Part shown: piece after piece, positions 34,553-43,317 of the stretch
Layout: each line of letters opens with the position of its first letter
How positions within the stretch are numbered: the stretch's first letter is position 1
Assembly: GCA_030433395.1 (NCBI GenBank)
Contig: JAUILX010000001.1
Location: forward strand, 1-44,238
DNA: 44,238 nt
Reading direction: 5' to 3'
DNA from: Chlamydiia bacterium
GTDB lineage: Bacteria > Chlamydiota > Chlamydiia > Chlamydiales > JACKPQ01
Notes under the pieces: model-generated
The model's input: the letters and a program-made list of their open reading frames with translations, nothing else
The model's database searches: none
What the model was told of the DNA's origin: nothing
Program-made: the position numbers and the translations under genes

Positions 34553-37063
34553 CTAGGTCAGATTAGACTGCTCGCGGATGCGTCTGATTTCTTCTGGGTC
34601 AGGTGGACATGGAGCTAATCCCCAGATGTTCTCTGCGTAGTTTTTGATAGATTCATCACTTGAGAACTTGCCCATAGCGGCTATGTTATGCAGGGCATAT
34701 TCAGCCCATTTTTGCGGCTGAGCAAAAAGCTCTTCGACTTTTTTTTGCATCTCATAGTAGGGCATAATGTCATTGAGCACGTGATAGCGATCAAAGCTGA
34801 GTAGCTGATGAAATAAACTGTTGAAAATTTGGTTTTCTGTTTCGTTTTCGGCTAGGGATCCGTCTGTTAGCATATCGAGCGCGCGTTTAATTTTGGGCTC
34901 TTTTTCATAGACAGCATGCGGGTTATGTTTAAGGTTGGCATTCTCTTCAGCGGATGCTCCAAAACTAAAGGGCCACCATTGATCGGTTACTTCAGTATGC
35001 ATTTCGATGTTTGCACCATCTTCTGTTCCGATGGTAAGCGCGCCATTCATTGATAGTTTCATGTTGCCAGTTCCAGAAGCTTCCATGCCAGCCATTGAAA
35101 TTTGCTGGGAAAGATCGGCTGCTGGAATGATGATCTCTGCATTAGAGACGTTGTAGTTTTCAAGAAAGAAGATTTTTAGTTTATTTCCTGTTTGCTCATC
35201 TTGGTTGATCTTGCGGCCAATGCAGTAGATGAGACGAATGGTGTTTTTTGCTATTTCGTATCCAGGGGCCGCTTTACCTCCAATGAGTACCAGACGGGGA
35301 ACATCTCTTGCATTGGGATTGTCTTTTAGCTCACAATAAACCATGAGAGTGTGCAGGGCGTTCATAAGTTGTCTTTTGTATTCATGCACGCGCTTGATCT
35401 GTATGTCAAAAAGTGTATCGGGACCGGGCAGAATGTCGCACTGCAAAGGGGCGCCATCACGATGACGCTCAACTTGCGTACAAAGGAGTTCTAAGAGTCT
35501 TTGCTTGTTCTTTTTTTTGATATCTAGAAAAGCTGTTTGAGAGGCAGGATCACTGGAATATTCAGCAAGTTTTTTGATTTGAGTGAAATCGGTTACCCAA
35601 TCAAATCCGATACGATCTGTAATAAACTGCGATAAAAGGGGATTGGAGAGCATTAACCATCGCCTTTGCGTTACTCCGTTAGTAACGTTGGTAAATTTAT
35701 CTGGCCATAGCTCGAAAAAATCCTTAAAGATTGTTTCTTTTAGCAAATCGCTATGGAGCTTTGCAACGCCATTAATTTTATGAGATCCATACATTGCCAA
35801 ATGGGCCATTTTGATTTGCCCATCTTCGATCATTGACATGCGGTGCACACGCTCTTCATCTGTTGGAAAATTTTTTCTCACTTCACTGCAAAATTGCTCG
35901 TTGAGTTTTTGAATCACATGGTGTTGGCGAGGTAGTAGATCTTTAACGCGGCACTCATTCCATTCTTCTAAGGCTTCTTTCATCACAGTGTGATTGGTAT
36001 AACTGCAAACGCTGCGGGTGGTCTCCAGGGCTTTATCCCAAGGCATTTTGTGATCTAAACAAAGCATGCGCATCAACTCAGCAATGATAAGGGCTGGATG
36101 TGTGTCGTTAATTTGTATGCGGACTTTGTCTGCAAATGCGTCCATGTTTTGATAAATATCTTTGTGCTCACGAACGATATTTTGCAAAGAGGCAGAAACG
36201 AGTAAAAATTCTTGCTTGAGTCTGATGCGCTTGCCCATTTCATTGTTGTCGTTTGGATAAAGAACGTCAGTGAGTGATGTGTTTTCTGCAGCCTGACCAA
36301 GTTCTCCAGCATTGTAAGATTGCAAAGCAAAATTACGAGGAGATTCTTTGGTCGACCAAAGCCTTAATGTTAGAACCGTAAAATCTGATGATGGTTGATA
36401 GCCAATAATGGGATAATCGTATGGGATAGCGCGAACTGCTTCAAAGCCTGTAAGAGTGTGAACAAGCTGCCCATGTTCATTTTTATTCTCGTGAATTTGA
36501 CCTCCGTAGTCGACAGAGGCGGCATAGCGATCTCTTCGAAGTTCCCAGGGGTTATCTGTGATGAGCCAGCAATCCGGGCGCTCGATCTGTACACCGCACC
36601 AGACCTCTTGCTCAAAGATGCCATATTGGTAACGCAATCCAAAGCCCATCGCAGGATATTGCTGCGTGGCAAGTGAATCCATTAAGCAAGCTGCCAAGCG
36701 TCCCAGACCGCCATTGCCAATGCCCATATCATGCTCGATTTTTGTTACGTCTTCTAGAGGGCGATTCATTCTGTCTAAAACGCCTTTGACGATGTCCCAA
36801 GCAGAGATATTGGTCACGTTATTTGAAAACTGTCTGCCGGGCATGTACTCAAGAGAAAAATAGTAAAGCTTGCGCACTTTTTGCGTTGCAAAGGCATGCT
36901 CTGTTGCTGCCCAATTGCTCATCACCTCTTCGCGCAACGCCCAGACAAAGGCGCGGTAAAACTCTTCAGTAGTTGCCTCATCGGCCGTGCGCCCTTGAGC
37001 TACAAGTGTATAGTGTTTAATCTTCGCAATGATTTTATCTACGACATTAACGACATCATTCAT
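34553..37063 (-). CDS. glgP: glycogen (alpha-glucan) phosphorylase
   Basis: The 836-residue protein matches the family length. Visible marks include YFSLEYMPGRQFSNNVTNIS, GNGGLGRLAACLMDSLA, QINDTHPALIIAELMR, NVTNGVTQRRWL, KRVHEYKRQLMNALH and the PLP-binding EASGTGNMKLSMNGALTIGT with the Schiff-base Lys at about residue 668. It releases glucose-1-phosphate from glycogen, a store that chlamydiae make and use. It has no strong Shine-Dalgarno sequence. Its start codon is only 14 bp from the divergent toxin-like gene. Confidence 0.96.
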   Translation of the reverse strand: MNDVVNVVDKIIAKIKHYTLVAQGRTADEATTEEFYRAFVWALREEVMSNWAATEHAFATQKVRKLYYFSLEYMPGRQFSNNVTNISAWDIVKGVLDRMNRPLEDVTKIEHDMGIGNGGLGRLAACLMDSLATQQYPAMGFGLRYQYGIFEQEVWCGVQIERPDCWLITDNPWELRRDRYAASVDYGGQIHENKNEHGQLVHTLTGFEAVRAIPYDYPIIGYQPSSDFTVLTLRLWSTKESPRNFALQSYNAGELGQAAENTSLTDVLYPNDNNEMGKRIRLKQEFLLVSASLQNIVREHKDIYQNMDAFADKVRIQINDTHPALIIAELMRMLCLDHKMPWDKALETTRSVCSYTNHTVMKEALEEWNECRVKDLLPRQHHVIQKLNEQFCSEVRKNFPTDEERVHRMSMIEDGQIKMAHLAMYGSHKINGVAKLHSDLLKETIFKDFFELWPDKFTNVTNGVTQRRWLMLSNPLLSQFITDRIGFDWVTDFTQIKKLAEYSSDPASQTAFLDIKKKNKQRLLELLCTQVERHRDGAPLQCDILPGPDTLFDIQIKRVHEYKRQLMNALHTLMVYCELKDNPNARDVPRLVLIGGKAAPGYEIAKNTIRLIYCIGRKINQDEQTGNKLKIFFLENYNVSNAEIIIPAADLSQQISMAGMEASGTGNMKLSMNGALTIGTEDGANIEMHTEVTDQWWPFSFGASAEENANLKHNPHAVYEKEPKIKRALDMLTDGSLAENETENQIFNSLFHQLLSFDRYHVLNDIMPYYEMQKKVEELFAQPQKWAEYALHNIAAMGKFSSDESIKNYAENIWGLAPCPPDPEEIRRIREQSNLT

Positions 37064-37077
37064 AACTTTTATTTAGC

Positions 37078-37404
37078 ATGAAAGAAAACTATACTCAAGT
37101 GAATAAAAATGCTGACACTTTGTTGCAACAAAATCCTAATACTAAGGTCGGAAGGGGTTTAATGAAGCATGGATATCGCAAGGGAAGTAACTTCCCTAAA
37201 CCCCTTGGAAATCCCGCACAAATCAATGCGCGAGGACAACAGGTTTTAGAGACTATTCTCAATCATCCCGAAAGAACGTATGCTATTCGCAAAACTGGTA
37301 GATTGGGAAAAACAGTGGATATTTTTTCTCCCGAAGGTGGTGCGCGATTTTCATTAAAAGGAGAGTTTATTGGATTTTTAGAGCCGAGGATAAAAAAAAT
37401 ATGA
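37078..37404 (+). CDS. orphan polymorphic-toxin C-terminal domain (CDI/Rhs-type)
   Basis: The 108-residue protein looks like a detached toxin tip: HGYRKGSNFPKPLGNPAQIN, ARGQQVLETILNHPERTYAI, DIFSPEGGARFSLKGEFIGF and LEP. From memory, such sequences end large contact-dependent or Rhs/YD toxins, where they follow a long delivery body. Here the domain stands alone, with no delivery part and no clear ribosome binding site upstream. The downstream frame overlaps by 4 bp (ATGA) and resembles the cognate immunity gene start. The activity (probably a nuclease) is inference. It may be unexpressed, a fragment, or delivered by another route. Confidence 0.55.
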   Translation: MKENYTQVNKNADTLLQQNPNTKVGRGLMKHGYRKGSNFPKPLGNPAQINARGQQVLETILNHPERTYAIRKTGRLGKTVDIFSPEGGARFSLKGEFIGFLEPRIKKI

Positions 37405-37604
37405 AAAATTTTGAAATAGTTATAGCTAGCCTTCCAGACAGAGAAAAAGTTGTAGCTGAAATTTATTGTGGCAATAGCAAATCCACGCGTTGGCGTGAGT
37501 TGAGTGATTTTTTGGCCCACTGTTTCGATAACGCGCCAGCCTCACCGGATTGGTCACGTACTCTTAGCCTAGAATCTGGTTTTGTATCACTTATGTTTAG
37601 TTAA
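37401..37604 (+). pseudogene. truncated immunity-protein gene fused to a pit fragment
   Basis: The frame opens with MKNFEIVIASLPDREKVVAE (through IY, about 24 residues), like the start of small immunity proteins that follow such toxin domains. From 37477 the DNA is a 65-bp copy of an internal piece of the pit gene in antisense, and the frame runs on to a stop at 37604 inside or next to the dispersed repeat. The predicted 67-residue product is therefore a chimera, and immunity function is probably lost. Confidence 0.6.
37477..37541 (-). repeat. 65-bp duplicated fragment of the pit gene
   Basis: It matches 37998-38062, inside pit, at 62 of 65 positions in the same orientation. In the pit reading frame it encodes the segment ending KITQLTPTRGFA. 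The three differences include no indel. Source and copy lie about 520 bp apart, so this is a local partial duplication inserted in the immunity gene. Confidence 0.9.
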
Positions 37605-37670
37605 TTCTGGGAAATCTTGCCGCATTTTTAACTCACCTACAGCGCATTTGCTATGGGATTTATCAAAATT
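37587..37670 (-). repeat. dispersed repeat, copy B
   Basis: This is the inverted counterpart of copy A at 1842-1925 (72 of 84 identical, no gaps), some 36 kb away. It sits 45 bp from the pit fragment and partly covers the end of the truncated immunity frame. The palindrome arm GCTATGG of copy A is GCTGTAGG here. Together with the pit fragment it marks a rearranged site. Confidence 0.75.
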
Positions 37671-37759
37671 GGTGTTACTTCTCTCTCCAAAGCCTTCTCC
37701 TGGGAAAAAACCTCGGGTTTTGACAGCAAAAGCAATTTGACGACACTATCTAGCTCGGG

Positions 37760-39181
37760 CTAGAGTATGGTAGAAACAAATCGGATGAGATAATAAAGGC
37801 CGATGCAGGCCAGTGCACTTGATGGCAATGTGATGATCCAAGAAAGCCCGATGTCGCGCAATGTGCTTAGGTTTAATGCAGATAGTCCGCGAGCTAGGCC
37901 AACGCCGAGCACGGCTCCTACAATGCAATGTGTTGTTGAGATTGGCAGCCCGAGTTTTGAGGCAAGTAGGATGGTGATTGCTGCGCCAAATTCTGCAGCA
38001 AATCCACGTGTTGGTGTGAGTTGAGTGATTTTTCGGCCCACTGTTTCGATAACGCGCCAGCCCCATGTTGCAAGTCCAAGCACGATCCCAAAACCACCTA
38101 ATGCTAGAAGCCACACAGGCGTTGTCTTTTGTAGGTTAAGGGTTCCATTGCGGGCGATTTCTAAAACGGCATCCACCGGGCCAATGGCGTTGGCAACATC
38201 ATTTGCTCCATGTGCAAAAGCGACAAAGGATGCACTGATAATTTGTAGATACGAAAACAAATGCTCGACATTTTGATAGCGTGATGAGGGTTTGTAAAAC
38301 TGGGACTCTTTTCGAAGCTGCCTGGTCAGAGCTGCTGTTTGGTCAAGGAGTGCAGATACATCATCTTTGGTAGACCCTTCTGAATCAAGGCGCACACGCT
38401 GCAGATGCTTGAGCGCTTTTTGCATGCTGATAACTTTGCTTCGATCGTTCTCTCTTGCGATATGCTCTTCAATTTGGGCATTCTTTTTAACATAGATGAG
38501 TAAGTAGGCAATGGTCATTGTAATTAATCCAATACTGCAGCTAAGTAACAGGGCTTCGCTGAGGTTAAGAACAACTCCAATGTGATTGAGTCCGTGAAAA
38601 GTTAAGCTGAGTGAAAAGATGAAAAAAACAGCAAAGACCAAAATAGGAATGAGTCGACGACTCATCACAAAGGGTCTTGTGGAGTAAAAAATAACGCGCT
38701 GCAAAAGGATGAATATTATAAAGGCAATGAGACCGCTAAGTATGGGGGATATGACCCAACTCATTGCAATAGCGCCGATGATTGGCCACTGCACAGTCGA
38801 TGCTCCGCCAATTAATATACCAAAACCTAGTACTGCACCAACGATTGCGTGTGTTGTTGAAACTGGCCATCCAAAGTAGGAAGCTACCTGTAGCCAGATG
38901 GCTGTTGCTAGCAGCGCTGCTAGCATTCCATACATGAGAGTATAGGGGTCAGATGCAAACATTTCTGGGTTGATCAATCCTTGCTGCATCGTTTCCGACA
39001 CGCGCGAGCCCATAAAAAAAGCTCCACTAAATTCGAGCACGGCTGCTATAAGCACGGCTTTTTTAAGTGTAAGAGCTTTTGATCCGACAGAGGTGCCCAT
39101 GGCGTTTGCTACGTCATTAGCTCCAATGGACCAAGCCATATAAAGCCCTACCAGCAAGACGATGACAATCCAAAAGATCAT
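37760..39181 (-). CDS. pit: inorganic phosphate transporter, PiT family
   Basis: The 473-residue protein has ten or more membrane helices and the duplicated PiT signature GANDVANAMGTSVGSKALTL (N-terminal) and HGANDVANAIGPV (C-terminal half), with matching VSTTHAIVGAVLGFGI and ISTTHCIVGAVLGVGL repeats. A charged cytosolic loop of about 90 residues separates the halves. It takes up phosphate (or divalent metal phosphate) using an ion gradient. The ATG overlaps the DUF47 gene by 4 bp, the common PiT plus accessory-protein arrangement. Part of its sequence is copied at 37477-37541. Confidence 0.94.
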   Translation of the reverse strand: MIFWIVIVLLVGLYMAWSIGANDVANAMGTSVGSKALTLKKAVLIAAVLEFSGAFFMGSRVSETMQQGLINPEMFASDPYTLMYGMLAALLATAIWLQVASYFGWPVSTTHAIVGAVLGFGILIGGASTVQWPIIGAIAMSWVISPILSGLIAFIIFILLQRVIFYSTRPFVMSRRLIPILVFAVFFIFSLSLTFHGLNHIGVVLNLSEALLLSCSIGLITMTIAYLLIYVKKNAQIEEHIARENDRSKVISMQKALKHLQRVRLDSEGSTKDDVSALLDQTAALTRQLRKESQFYKPSSRYQNVEHLFSYLQIISASFVAFAHGANDVANAIGPVDAVLEIARNGTLNLQKTTPVWLLALGGFGIVLGLATWGWRVIETVGRKITQLTPTRGFAAEFGAAITILLASKLGLPISTTHCIVGAVLGVGLARGLSALNLSTLRDIGLSWIITLPSSALACIGLYYLIRFVSTIL

Positions 39182-39837
39182 TTAACTTCGAGCACCATGC
39201 GTATTCTGTTTGCTAATCGCTCGGAGAGGTGTGACAGGGTACTGACCTCTTCGATAAGACGGATCCATAAGTAAAATGCGGGAGTAGAGAGCTTTTCTGC
39301 TTTTGCAAATAGCTCCTTTGTAAGTGCATGCTTAGCTTTATCAGCTTCATATTCTTTATACGATGTTTTTTCAACCATGCGCTTGACTTTTTCAGCTTCC
39401 ATACCGCCAAAAGACGACTCGACAAGTTCATCGATCTCGCCAATAATGCCGACAGCATCCTCAAAGGCTTCTAAATTTTTGTGATATAAATGCTTTAATT
39501 GGGCTACATCTTCAAGTGGATGAAGCGTTAACAAATTTGCAATGTCCTCTGCCTTATCGGCGATGCTATCTTGTAGGGATAGCATCTCTAAAAATTGGGA
39601 GCGATCAATGGGCAAAAAGATCCCTTTTAGGTGATTTCGAATATCATTTTTTGTGATATCAGCTTCATGCTCTAAAGCAGATAGTTCTTTAGCAAGCGCA
39701 TCGATTTGTTCAATATTTAATTTGTCGAGATCTTTAAAGATATGAGTGAGCTTGTTGATGCATAGATGCACTTTTTCCATGTGCTTTTGCAAAGGCGCGA
39801 AAGGAGATTTTCCAAGAAGTTTTGAAAGTGCTCTCAT
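39178..39837 (-). CDS. DUF47 / PhoU-like Pit accessory protein
   Basis: The 219-residue all-helical protein begins RALSKLLGKSPFAPLQKHME and has PhoU-like helices with the acidic metal-binding patches LEHEADITKNDIRNHL and YKEYEADKAKHA. DUF47 proteins are encoded with PiT transporters and are thought to regulate them. It is directly upstream of pit and overlaps it by 4 bp. Confidence 0.9.
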   Translation of the reverse strand: MRALSKLLGKSPFAPLQKHMEKVHLCINKLTHIFKDLDKLNIEQIDALAKELSALEHEADITKNDIRNHLKGIFLPIDRSQFLEMLSLQDSIADKAEDIANLLTLHPLEDVAQLKHLYHKNLEAFEDAVGIIGEIDELVESSFGGMEAEKVKRMVEKTSYKEYEADKAKHALTKELFAKAEKLSTPAFYLWIRLIEEVSTLSHLSERLANRIRMVLEVK

Positions 39838-39862
39838 AAGCCTTATGTTGACGCAACTCTAT

Positions 39863-40555
39863 CTAAATTGTCAACGACTCTCTTTGTTTTCCGGTCAAGG
39901 TTTGCACAGCACCTTCGGGCAATTTGCCTAATTCAAGGTTTCCAATTCGGATGCGTTTGAGCTCAAGCACTTCCAAGCCCGCAGAGGAAGCGATGAGGCG
40001 CACTTCGTGTTTTTTCCCCTCTTTAACGCAAATTTTAAAAGTGTTACGCCGTACTTTTTTCACTCTTTTCGGCTTAACAAAAACACCGTCAATTTCAATA
40101 CCTGTGCTCATTTTCACTAGGTGCTCATGCGTGATTTCTGCATCAGTTCTGACAAGGTATTCTTTTGTAATATTTGAAGATGGGTGAATGATCTGGTTGG
40201 CAAAGTCCCCGTCGTTGGTGAGAATGAGTAAACCGGTTGTTTCTCGATCGAGTCTTCCAACGGAAAATAGCCGCGAGTGATGCTCGCTTAAAAGGTCATA
40301 GACAATTTTTTTCCCAATTGGGCGTTTGTGTGTACATTCAAAGCCCCGCGGTTTGTTCATAACGAAATAGACCTTTTTTTGAGAATCGATCGGTTTGCCA
40401 TCAATTGTGATTTTGTCGGTTGATTCAACTTGTGTCTGGGGTTTTTTGCAAACGAGGCCATTGACGGCCACTTTGCCTGAAAAAATCAAGTGATCGCATG
40501 TGCGTCTTGCGGCAACGCCGGCTTCCGCTAGAGCTTTATTGAGTCTCATCGGCAT
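39863..40555 (-). CDS. pseudouridine synthase, RsuA/RluB family
   Basis: The 230-residue protein has an N-terminal S4 RNA-binding domain (MRLNKALAEAGVAARRTCDH, VNGLVCKKP) and a catalytic domain with the family motif GRLDRETTGLLILTNDGDFA, in which the Asp of RLDRET is catalytic, followed by TKEYLVR and HEVRLI. It modifies a uridine in ribosomal RNA. Which of RsuA, RluB, RluE or RluF it equals is not clear. The start overlaps the phosphatase gene by 20 bp. A pseudouridine synthase gene near gpm also occurs in other chlamydiae. Confidence 0.9.
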   Translation of the reverse strand: MPMRLNKALAEAGVAARRTCDHLIFSGKVAVNGLVCKKPQTQVESTDKITIDGKPIDSQKKVYFVMNKPRGFECTHKRPIGKKIVYDLLSEHHSRLFSVGRLDRETTGLLILTNDGDFANQIIHPSSNITKEYLVRTDAEITHEHLVKMSTGIEIDGVFVKPKRVKKVRRNTFKICVKEGKKHEVRLIASSAGLEVLELKRIRIGNLELGKLPEGAVQTLTGKQRESLTI

Positions 40556-40925
40556 ATTTCCTCAAATAGGGTAAATGATACTGGCTTACATTTTGCATTT
40601 TCGCATAAGCTTCATCTGCGCTCAGTTTTTTTCGATTAATCGTGTAGGCCATGATTAAAGTAGGGCAGCGAACGCAGCCGAGACTGCAATGGACTAAAAT
40701 CGGATGTTTTTTTGAAGCTCGATCCAAAACTTCAAAAGCCTCTTCAAAAATTGATTTAAGACCAGGCCAATCGCTGGCAGGAAAGTAGTGGTGTGTAAAA
40801 TTAGGTTTTTCGGGAAGGGTGACCTTCACTAAACTGACCACTTCAGCATAGGGGCATGCGTTTTTGATCTCATCGAAATAAGCCCTTGAGCTATAGAAAA
40901 TCCCTGGTAATACTTGAGTTGCCAC
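40536..40925 (-). CDS. dual-specificity/tyrosine phosphatase-like protein
   Basis: The 129-residue protein has the CX5R phosphatase loop ILVHCSLGCVRCPTLIMAY with Cys and Arg in place; the residue after Arg is Cys rather than the usual Ser or Thr, which may lower activity. The upstream general-acid region would be in HHYFPASDWPG. Compact dual-specificity phosphatases of this type are found in several host-associated bacteria and may act on host or own phosphoproteins. It is upstream of, and overlaps, the pseudouridine synthase gene. Confidence 0.8.
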   Translation of the reverse strand: MATQVLPGIFYSSRAYFDEIKNACPYAEVVSLVKVTLPEKPNFTHHYFPASDWPGLKSIFEEAFEVLDRASKKHPILVHCSLGCVRCPTLIMAYTINRKKLSADEAYAKMQNVSQYHLPYLRKYADETQ

Positions 40926-40980
40926 AGAGCCAGTTTATCATAATCTAGCATATTTTATCAAAATTAGTTATGGTCGGGAC

Positions 40981-41658
40981 ATGGGAAAATCTTTACTTGT
41001 CTTGCTGCGTCATGGCCAATCTGTATGGAATGCAAAAAATTTATTTACAGGTTGGGTTGATATCCCTTTAAGCCAGAAGGGAATTCAAGAGGCCTTAGAT
41101 GCCGGTAAAGCCATTCAACACATTGATTTTCAGGTGATTTATGTCTCATCACTCGTTCGATCTCAACTAACTGCGATGCTTGCAATGAGCATTCATGATG
41201 AGGGGCGCGTCCCGTGTGTCATGCACCCTGGCGAGGGAAAACTTGACGATTGGGACCAAAGTTATGGCAATCAGGATCTGATTCCAACGCACGTAGCCTG
41301 GGAGCTCAATGAGCGTATGTATGGCAAATTGCAGGGTATGAATAAGGACGATGCAAGAGCCGAATTTGGAAAAGAGCAGGTTCATATCTGGAGACGAAGC
41401 TTTTCAAATCCTCCCCCTAATGGAGAAAGCTTAGAAGATACCGCAGCGCGCACTCTACCCTATTTTAAAAAACAGGTCATTCCTCATCTAGAAAACGGTG
41501 AAAATGTGCTGATTTCAGCTCATGGCAACAGCCTTAGAGCCATCATGATGGAGCTAGATCAGCTCTCAGAGAATGAAGTTATTAAATTAGAGATTCCGAC
41601 AGGCCAGCCAATCTGTTATACTTATGCAGATAAGACATTTGAAAAACAGACGTTGTGA
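40981..41658 (+). CDS. gpmA: 2,3-bisphosphoglycerate-dependent phosphoglycerate mutase
   Basis: The 225-residue protein begins with VLLRHGQSVWNAKNLFTGWV, where His about 11 is the phosphorylated residue, and has HVAWELNERMYGKLQGMNKD, RSFSNPPPNGESLEDTAART and ISAHGNSLRAIMMELDQLS (second catalytic His). It interconverts 3- and 2-phosphoglycerate in glycolysis. Its stop TGA overlaps the GTG start of the NifS-like gene; chlamydial genomes often have gpm next to nifS and nifU. Confidence 0.95.
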   Translation: MGKSLLVLLRHGQSVWNAKNLFTGWVDIPLSQKGIQEALDAGKAIQHIDFQVIYVSSLVRSQLTAMLAMSIHDEGRVPCVMHPGEGKLDDWDQSYGNQDLIPTHVAWELNERMYGKLQGMNKDDARAEFGKEQVHIWRRSFSNPPPNGESLEDTAARTLPYFKKQVIPHLENGENVLISAHGNSLRAIMMELDQLSENEVIKLEIPTGQPICYTYADKTFEKQTL

Positions 41659-42608
41659 CAAAAAATTTTCATACACATGTGGGAGCTTTACCCACGGCGG
41701 ATATTCCTGATTGCAAAGAGGCGGAAAAGGCTATTTGCGACCTTGTTGGCACAAGCTTGCCCGGATGGCCTTACTTTGATCGCGCCGAAGCAATTAGCAC
41801 GGTGCTCGTTGGGCATTTCATCGATCAACTCGCAGAATCTGGCAGAAATCATATCCTGACAAGCAATGTAGAAGACGCACCAACCCTGCTTTCAATCCAG
41901 CGGCTCGAGCCTCTTGGCTGTTTTGCCAAAAAAGTATCGGTCAACCCGCAAGGCTTTATCACAGCAGAAGACGTCAAAAAATACATCAATGCGCGCACAG
42001 GTCTTGTCAGCTTATCTTGGGCAAATGCCCTAACAGGAGTTATCCAGCCGATTGCAAGCATTGCAAAAGTTTGTCAAGAAGCTCAAGTCCCCTTGCATGT
42101 CGATGTCAGTCATGTCGCTGGCAAAATGCAAATTCGCATGGATGAAATTGGCATTGATTACCTAACTTGGGATGGCATGCTTTTTTCTAAAGAGCCTTTA
42201 ATGCCGATCGTTTCAGGTCGATCCATTGATCCGAAATGGATTTTACAAAGAGGCGAAAAGGCGCAAGTGCTCATGGATAATTTGGAGCACTTTGCCATTG
42301 AAAGCGCGCGCATCCGCGATGCCTTTGAAAGAAAGCTGACCTTTGGAAAAGCGCTTTTCCAAGACTCAGAGAGGCTGCCTGGAATATCTTGCATCAGCTT
42401 TACAAAAATGACATCCGAGCTTTTAGCATTTCACCTCAAACATGCAGGATTTGATGTTTCATTTGGGGGCGGAGCATTTCAAAATATCGAGCATATTTTA
42501 AAAGCAGCAGGCATTGATGATAGATTAGCAAAAAGTGCGCTTAGCTTTTGCTTGCGACCTGATTCAAACACAAAAGAGCTGCATCTTGCCCTGGAGCAGA
42601 TTTTATGA
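41655..42608 (+). CDS. degenerate NifS-like aminotransferase-fold protein
   Basis: The 317-residue protein starts with GTG inside the gpmA stop (GTGA) and aligns to class V aminotransferases such as NifS from about residue 67 onward. Expected catalytic positions are changed: TSAVEH becomes TSNVED (PLP-stacking His is Asp), the HTDAVQ-type motif is HVDVSH (Asp kept, Gln is His), the SGHK motif is DGML (PLP Lys missing) and the active-site Cys loop is replaced by FGGGAFQNI. The N-terminal YLDNNATT region is absent. It is probably not a functional desulfurase, and may have a structural or regulatory role with the following NifU-like protein. Confidence 0.8.
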   Translation: MTKNFHTHVGALPTADIPDCKEAEKAICDLVGTSLPGWPYFDRAEAISTVLVGHFIDQLAESGRNHILTSNVEDAPTLLSIQRLEPLGCFAKKVSVNPQGFITAEDVKKYINARTGLVSLSWANALTGVIQPIASIAKVCQEAQVPLHVDVSHVAGKMQIRMDEIGIDYLTWDGMLFSKEPLMPIVSGRSIDPKWILQRGEKAQVLMDNLEHFAIESARIRDAFERKLTFGKALFQDSERLPGISCISFTKMTSELLAFHLKHAGFDVSFGGGAFQNIEHILKAAGIDDRLAKSALSFCLRPDSNTKELHLALEQIL

Positions 42609-43315
42609 AGCCCTATCCTTGGCAAAGTTATACAAAAAAAACCATTGAGAAAATCCTTTACCCACAATACGGGGGCACGTTAATAGCGCGCCCAGGTGTG
42701 CGTCTTGTCAGTGGCGTTGACGAATCTTTTCAAATTGACTTTCTCGTTGACGAAACCGATGGCGTCATCGCCGATGTTAAATACACCCACTTTGGGTCAA
42801 CAGCGCTTGTGGCAAGTCTTGAGGCTGCCTGTGCACTTGCCATGCGTAAAAACTATGCCCAAGTCAGACGACTTACAGCCGATCTCATCGATAAAGAATT
42901 GCATTTACCAAATGAGACCTATTCTCACCTCAACCTAGTGCTTTCAGCCATGGATATGGCAATGGAAAAATGTCTGGATCTGCCCCTCCCAGAAGAATAC
43001 ATCGCGCCGCCAATGCCAAGCGAAGCAGGCGAAATTTGCGAATATCCCGGTTTCAAAGAGCTTGATAAAACCAAAAAAATCGCCATTATCGAACAAATGA
43101 TCGATACAGAGGTGCGCCCCTACATCGAGCTAGACGAAGGAGGCATCCGTATTGTTGATTTAAAAGGTGATGAAGTGCTCATTGCTTATGAAGGCGCTTG
43201 CACGACATGCTACTCTGCAACAGGCGCAACACTCAATGCCATTTCCCAATCATTGAAAACCAAAATCCATCCCGATCTAGAGGTCAAGCCTGACTTGAGT
43301 AATTTGGAGTTTTAG
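42605..43315 (+). CDS. NifU-like protein (degenerate scaffold domain plus intact C-terminal NifU domain)
   Basis: The 236-residue protein has an IscU-like N-terminal domain (about 1-130) in which the usual cluster-binding Cys are not visible: the second position reads YTHFGSTALVAS. A linker is followed by a C-terminal NifU domain (about 155-236) with EVRPYIELDEGGIRIVDLKG and the cluster-binding CTTC motif. NifU C-terminal domains carry 4Fe-4S clusters to target proteins, so this part is probably functional. It overlaps the NifS-like gene by 4 bp. Confidence 0.85.
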   Translation: MKPYPWQSYTKKTIEKILYPQYGGTLIARPGVRLVSGVDESFQIDFLVDETDGVIADVKYTHFGSTALVASLEAACALAMRKNYAQVRRLTADLIDKELHLPNETYSHLNLVLSAMDMAMEKCLDLPLPEEYIAPPMPSEAGEICEYPGFKELDKTKKIAIIEQMIDTEVRPYIELDEGGIRIVDLKGDEVLIAYEGACTTCYSATGATLNAISQSLKTKIHPDLEVKPDLSNLEF

Positions 43316-43317
43316 AA

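Noticed and set aside
37751..37766. CTAGC/GCTAG palindrome as terminator of pit
   Set aside because: Short stem, no T-run on the minus strand, and it overlaps the pit stop codon.
37746..38114. Minus-strand 122-residue frame
   Set aside because: It is an alternative frame of the pit gene with low-complexity Arg/His-rich composition.
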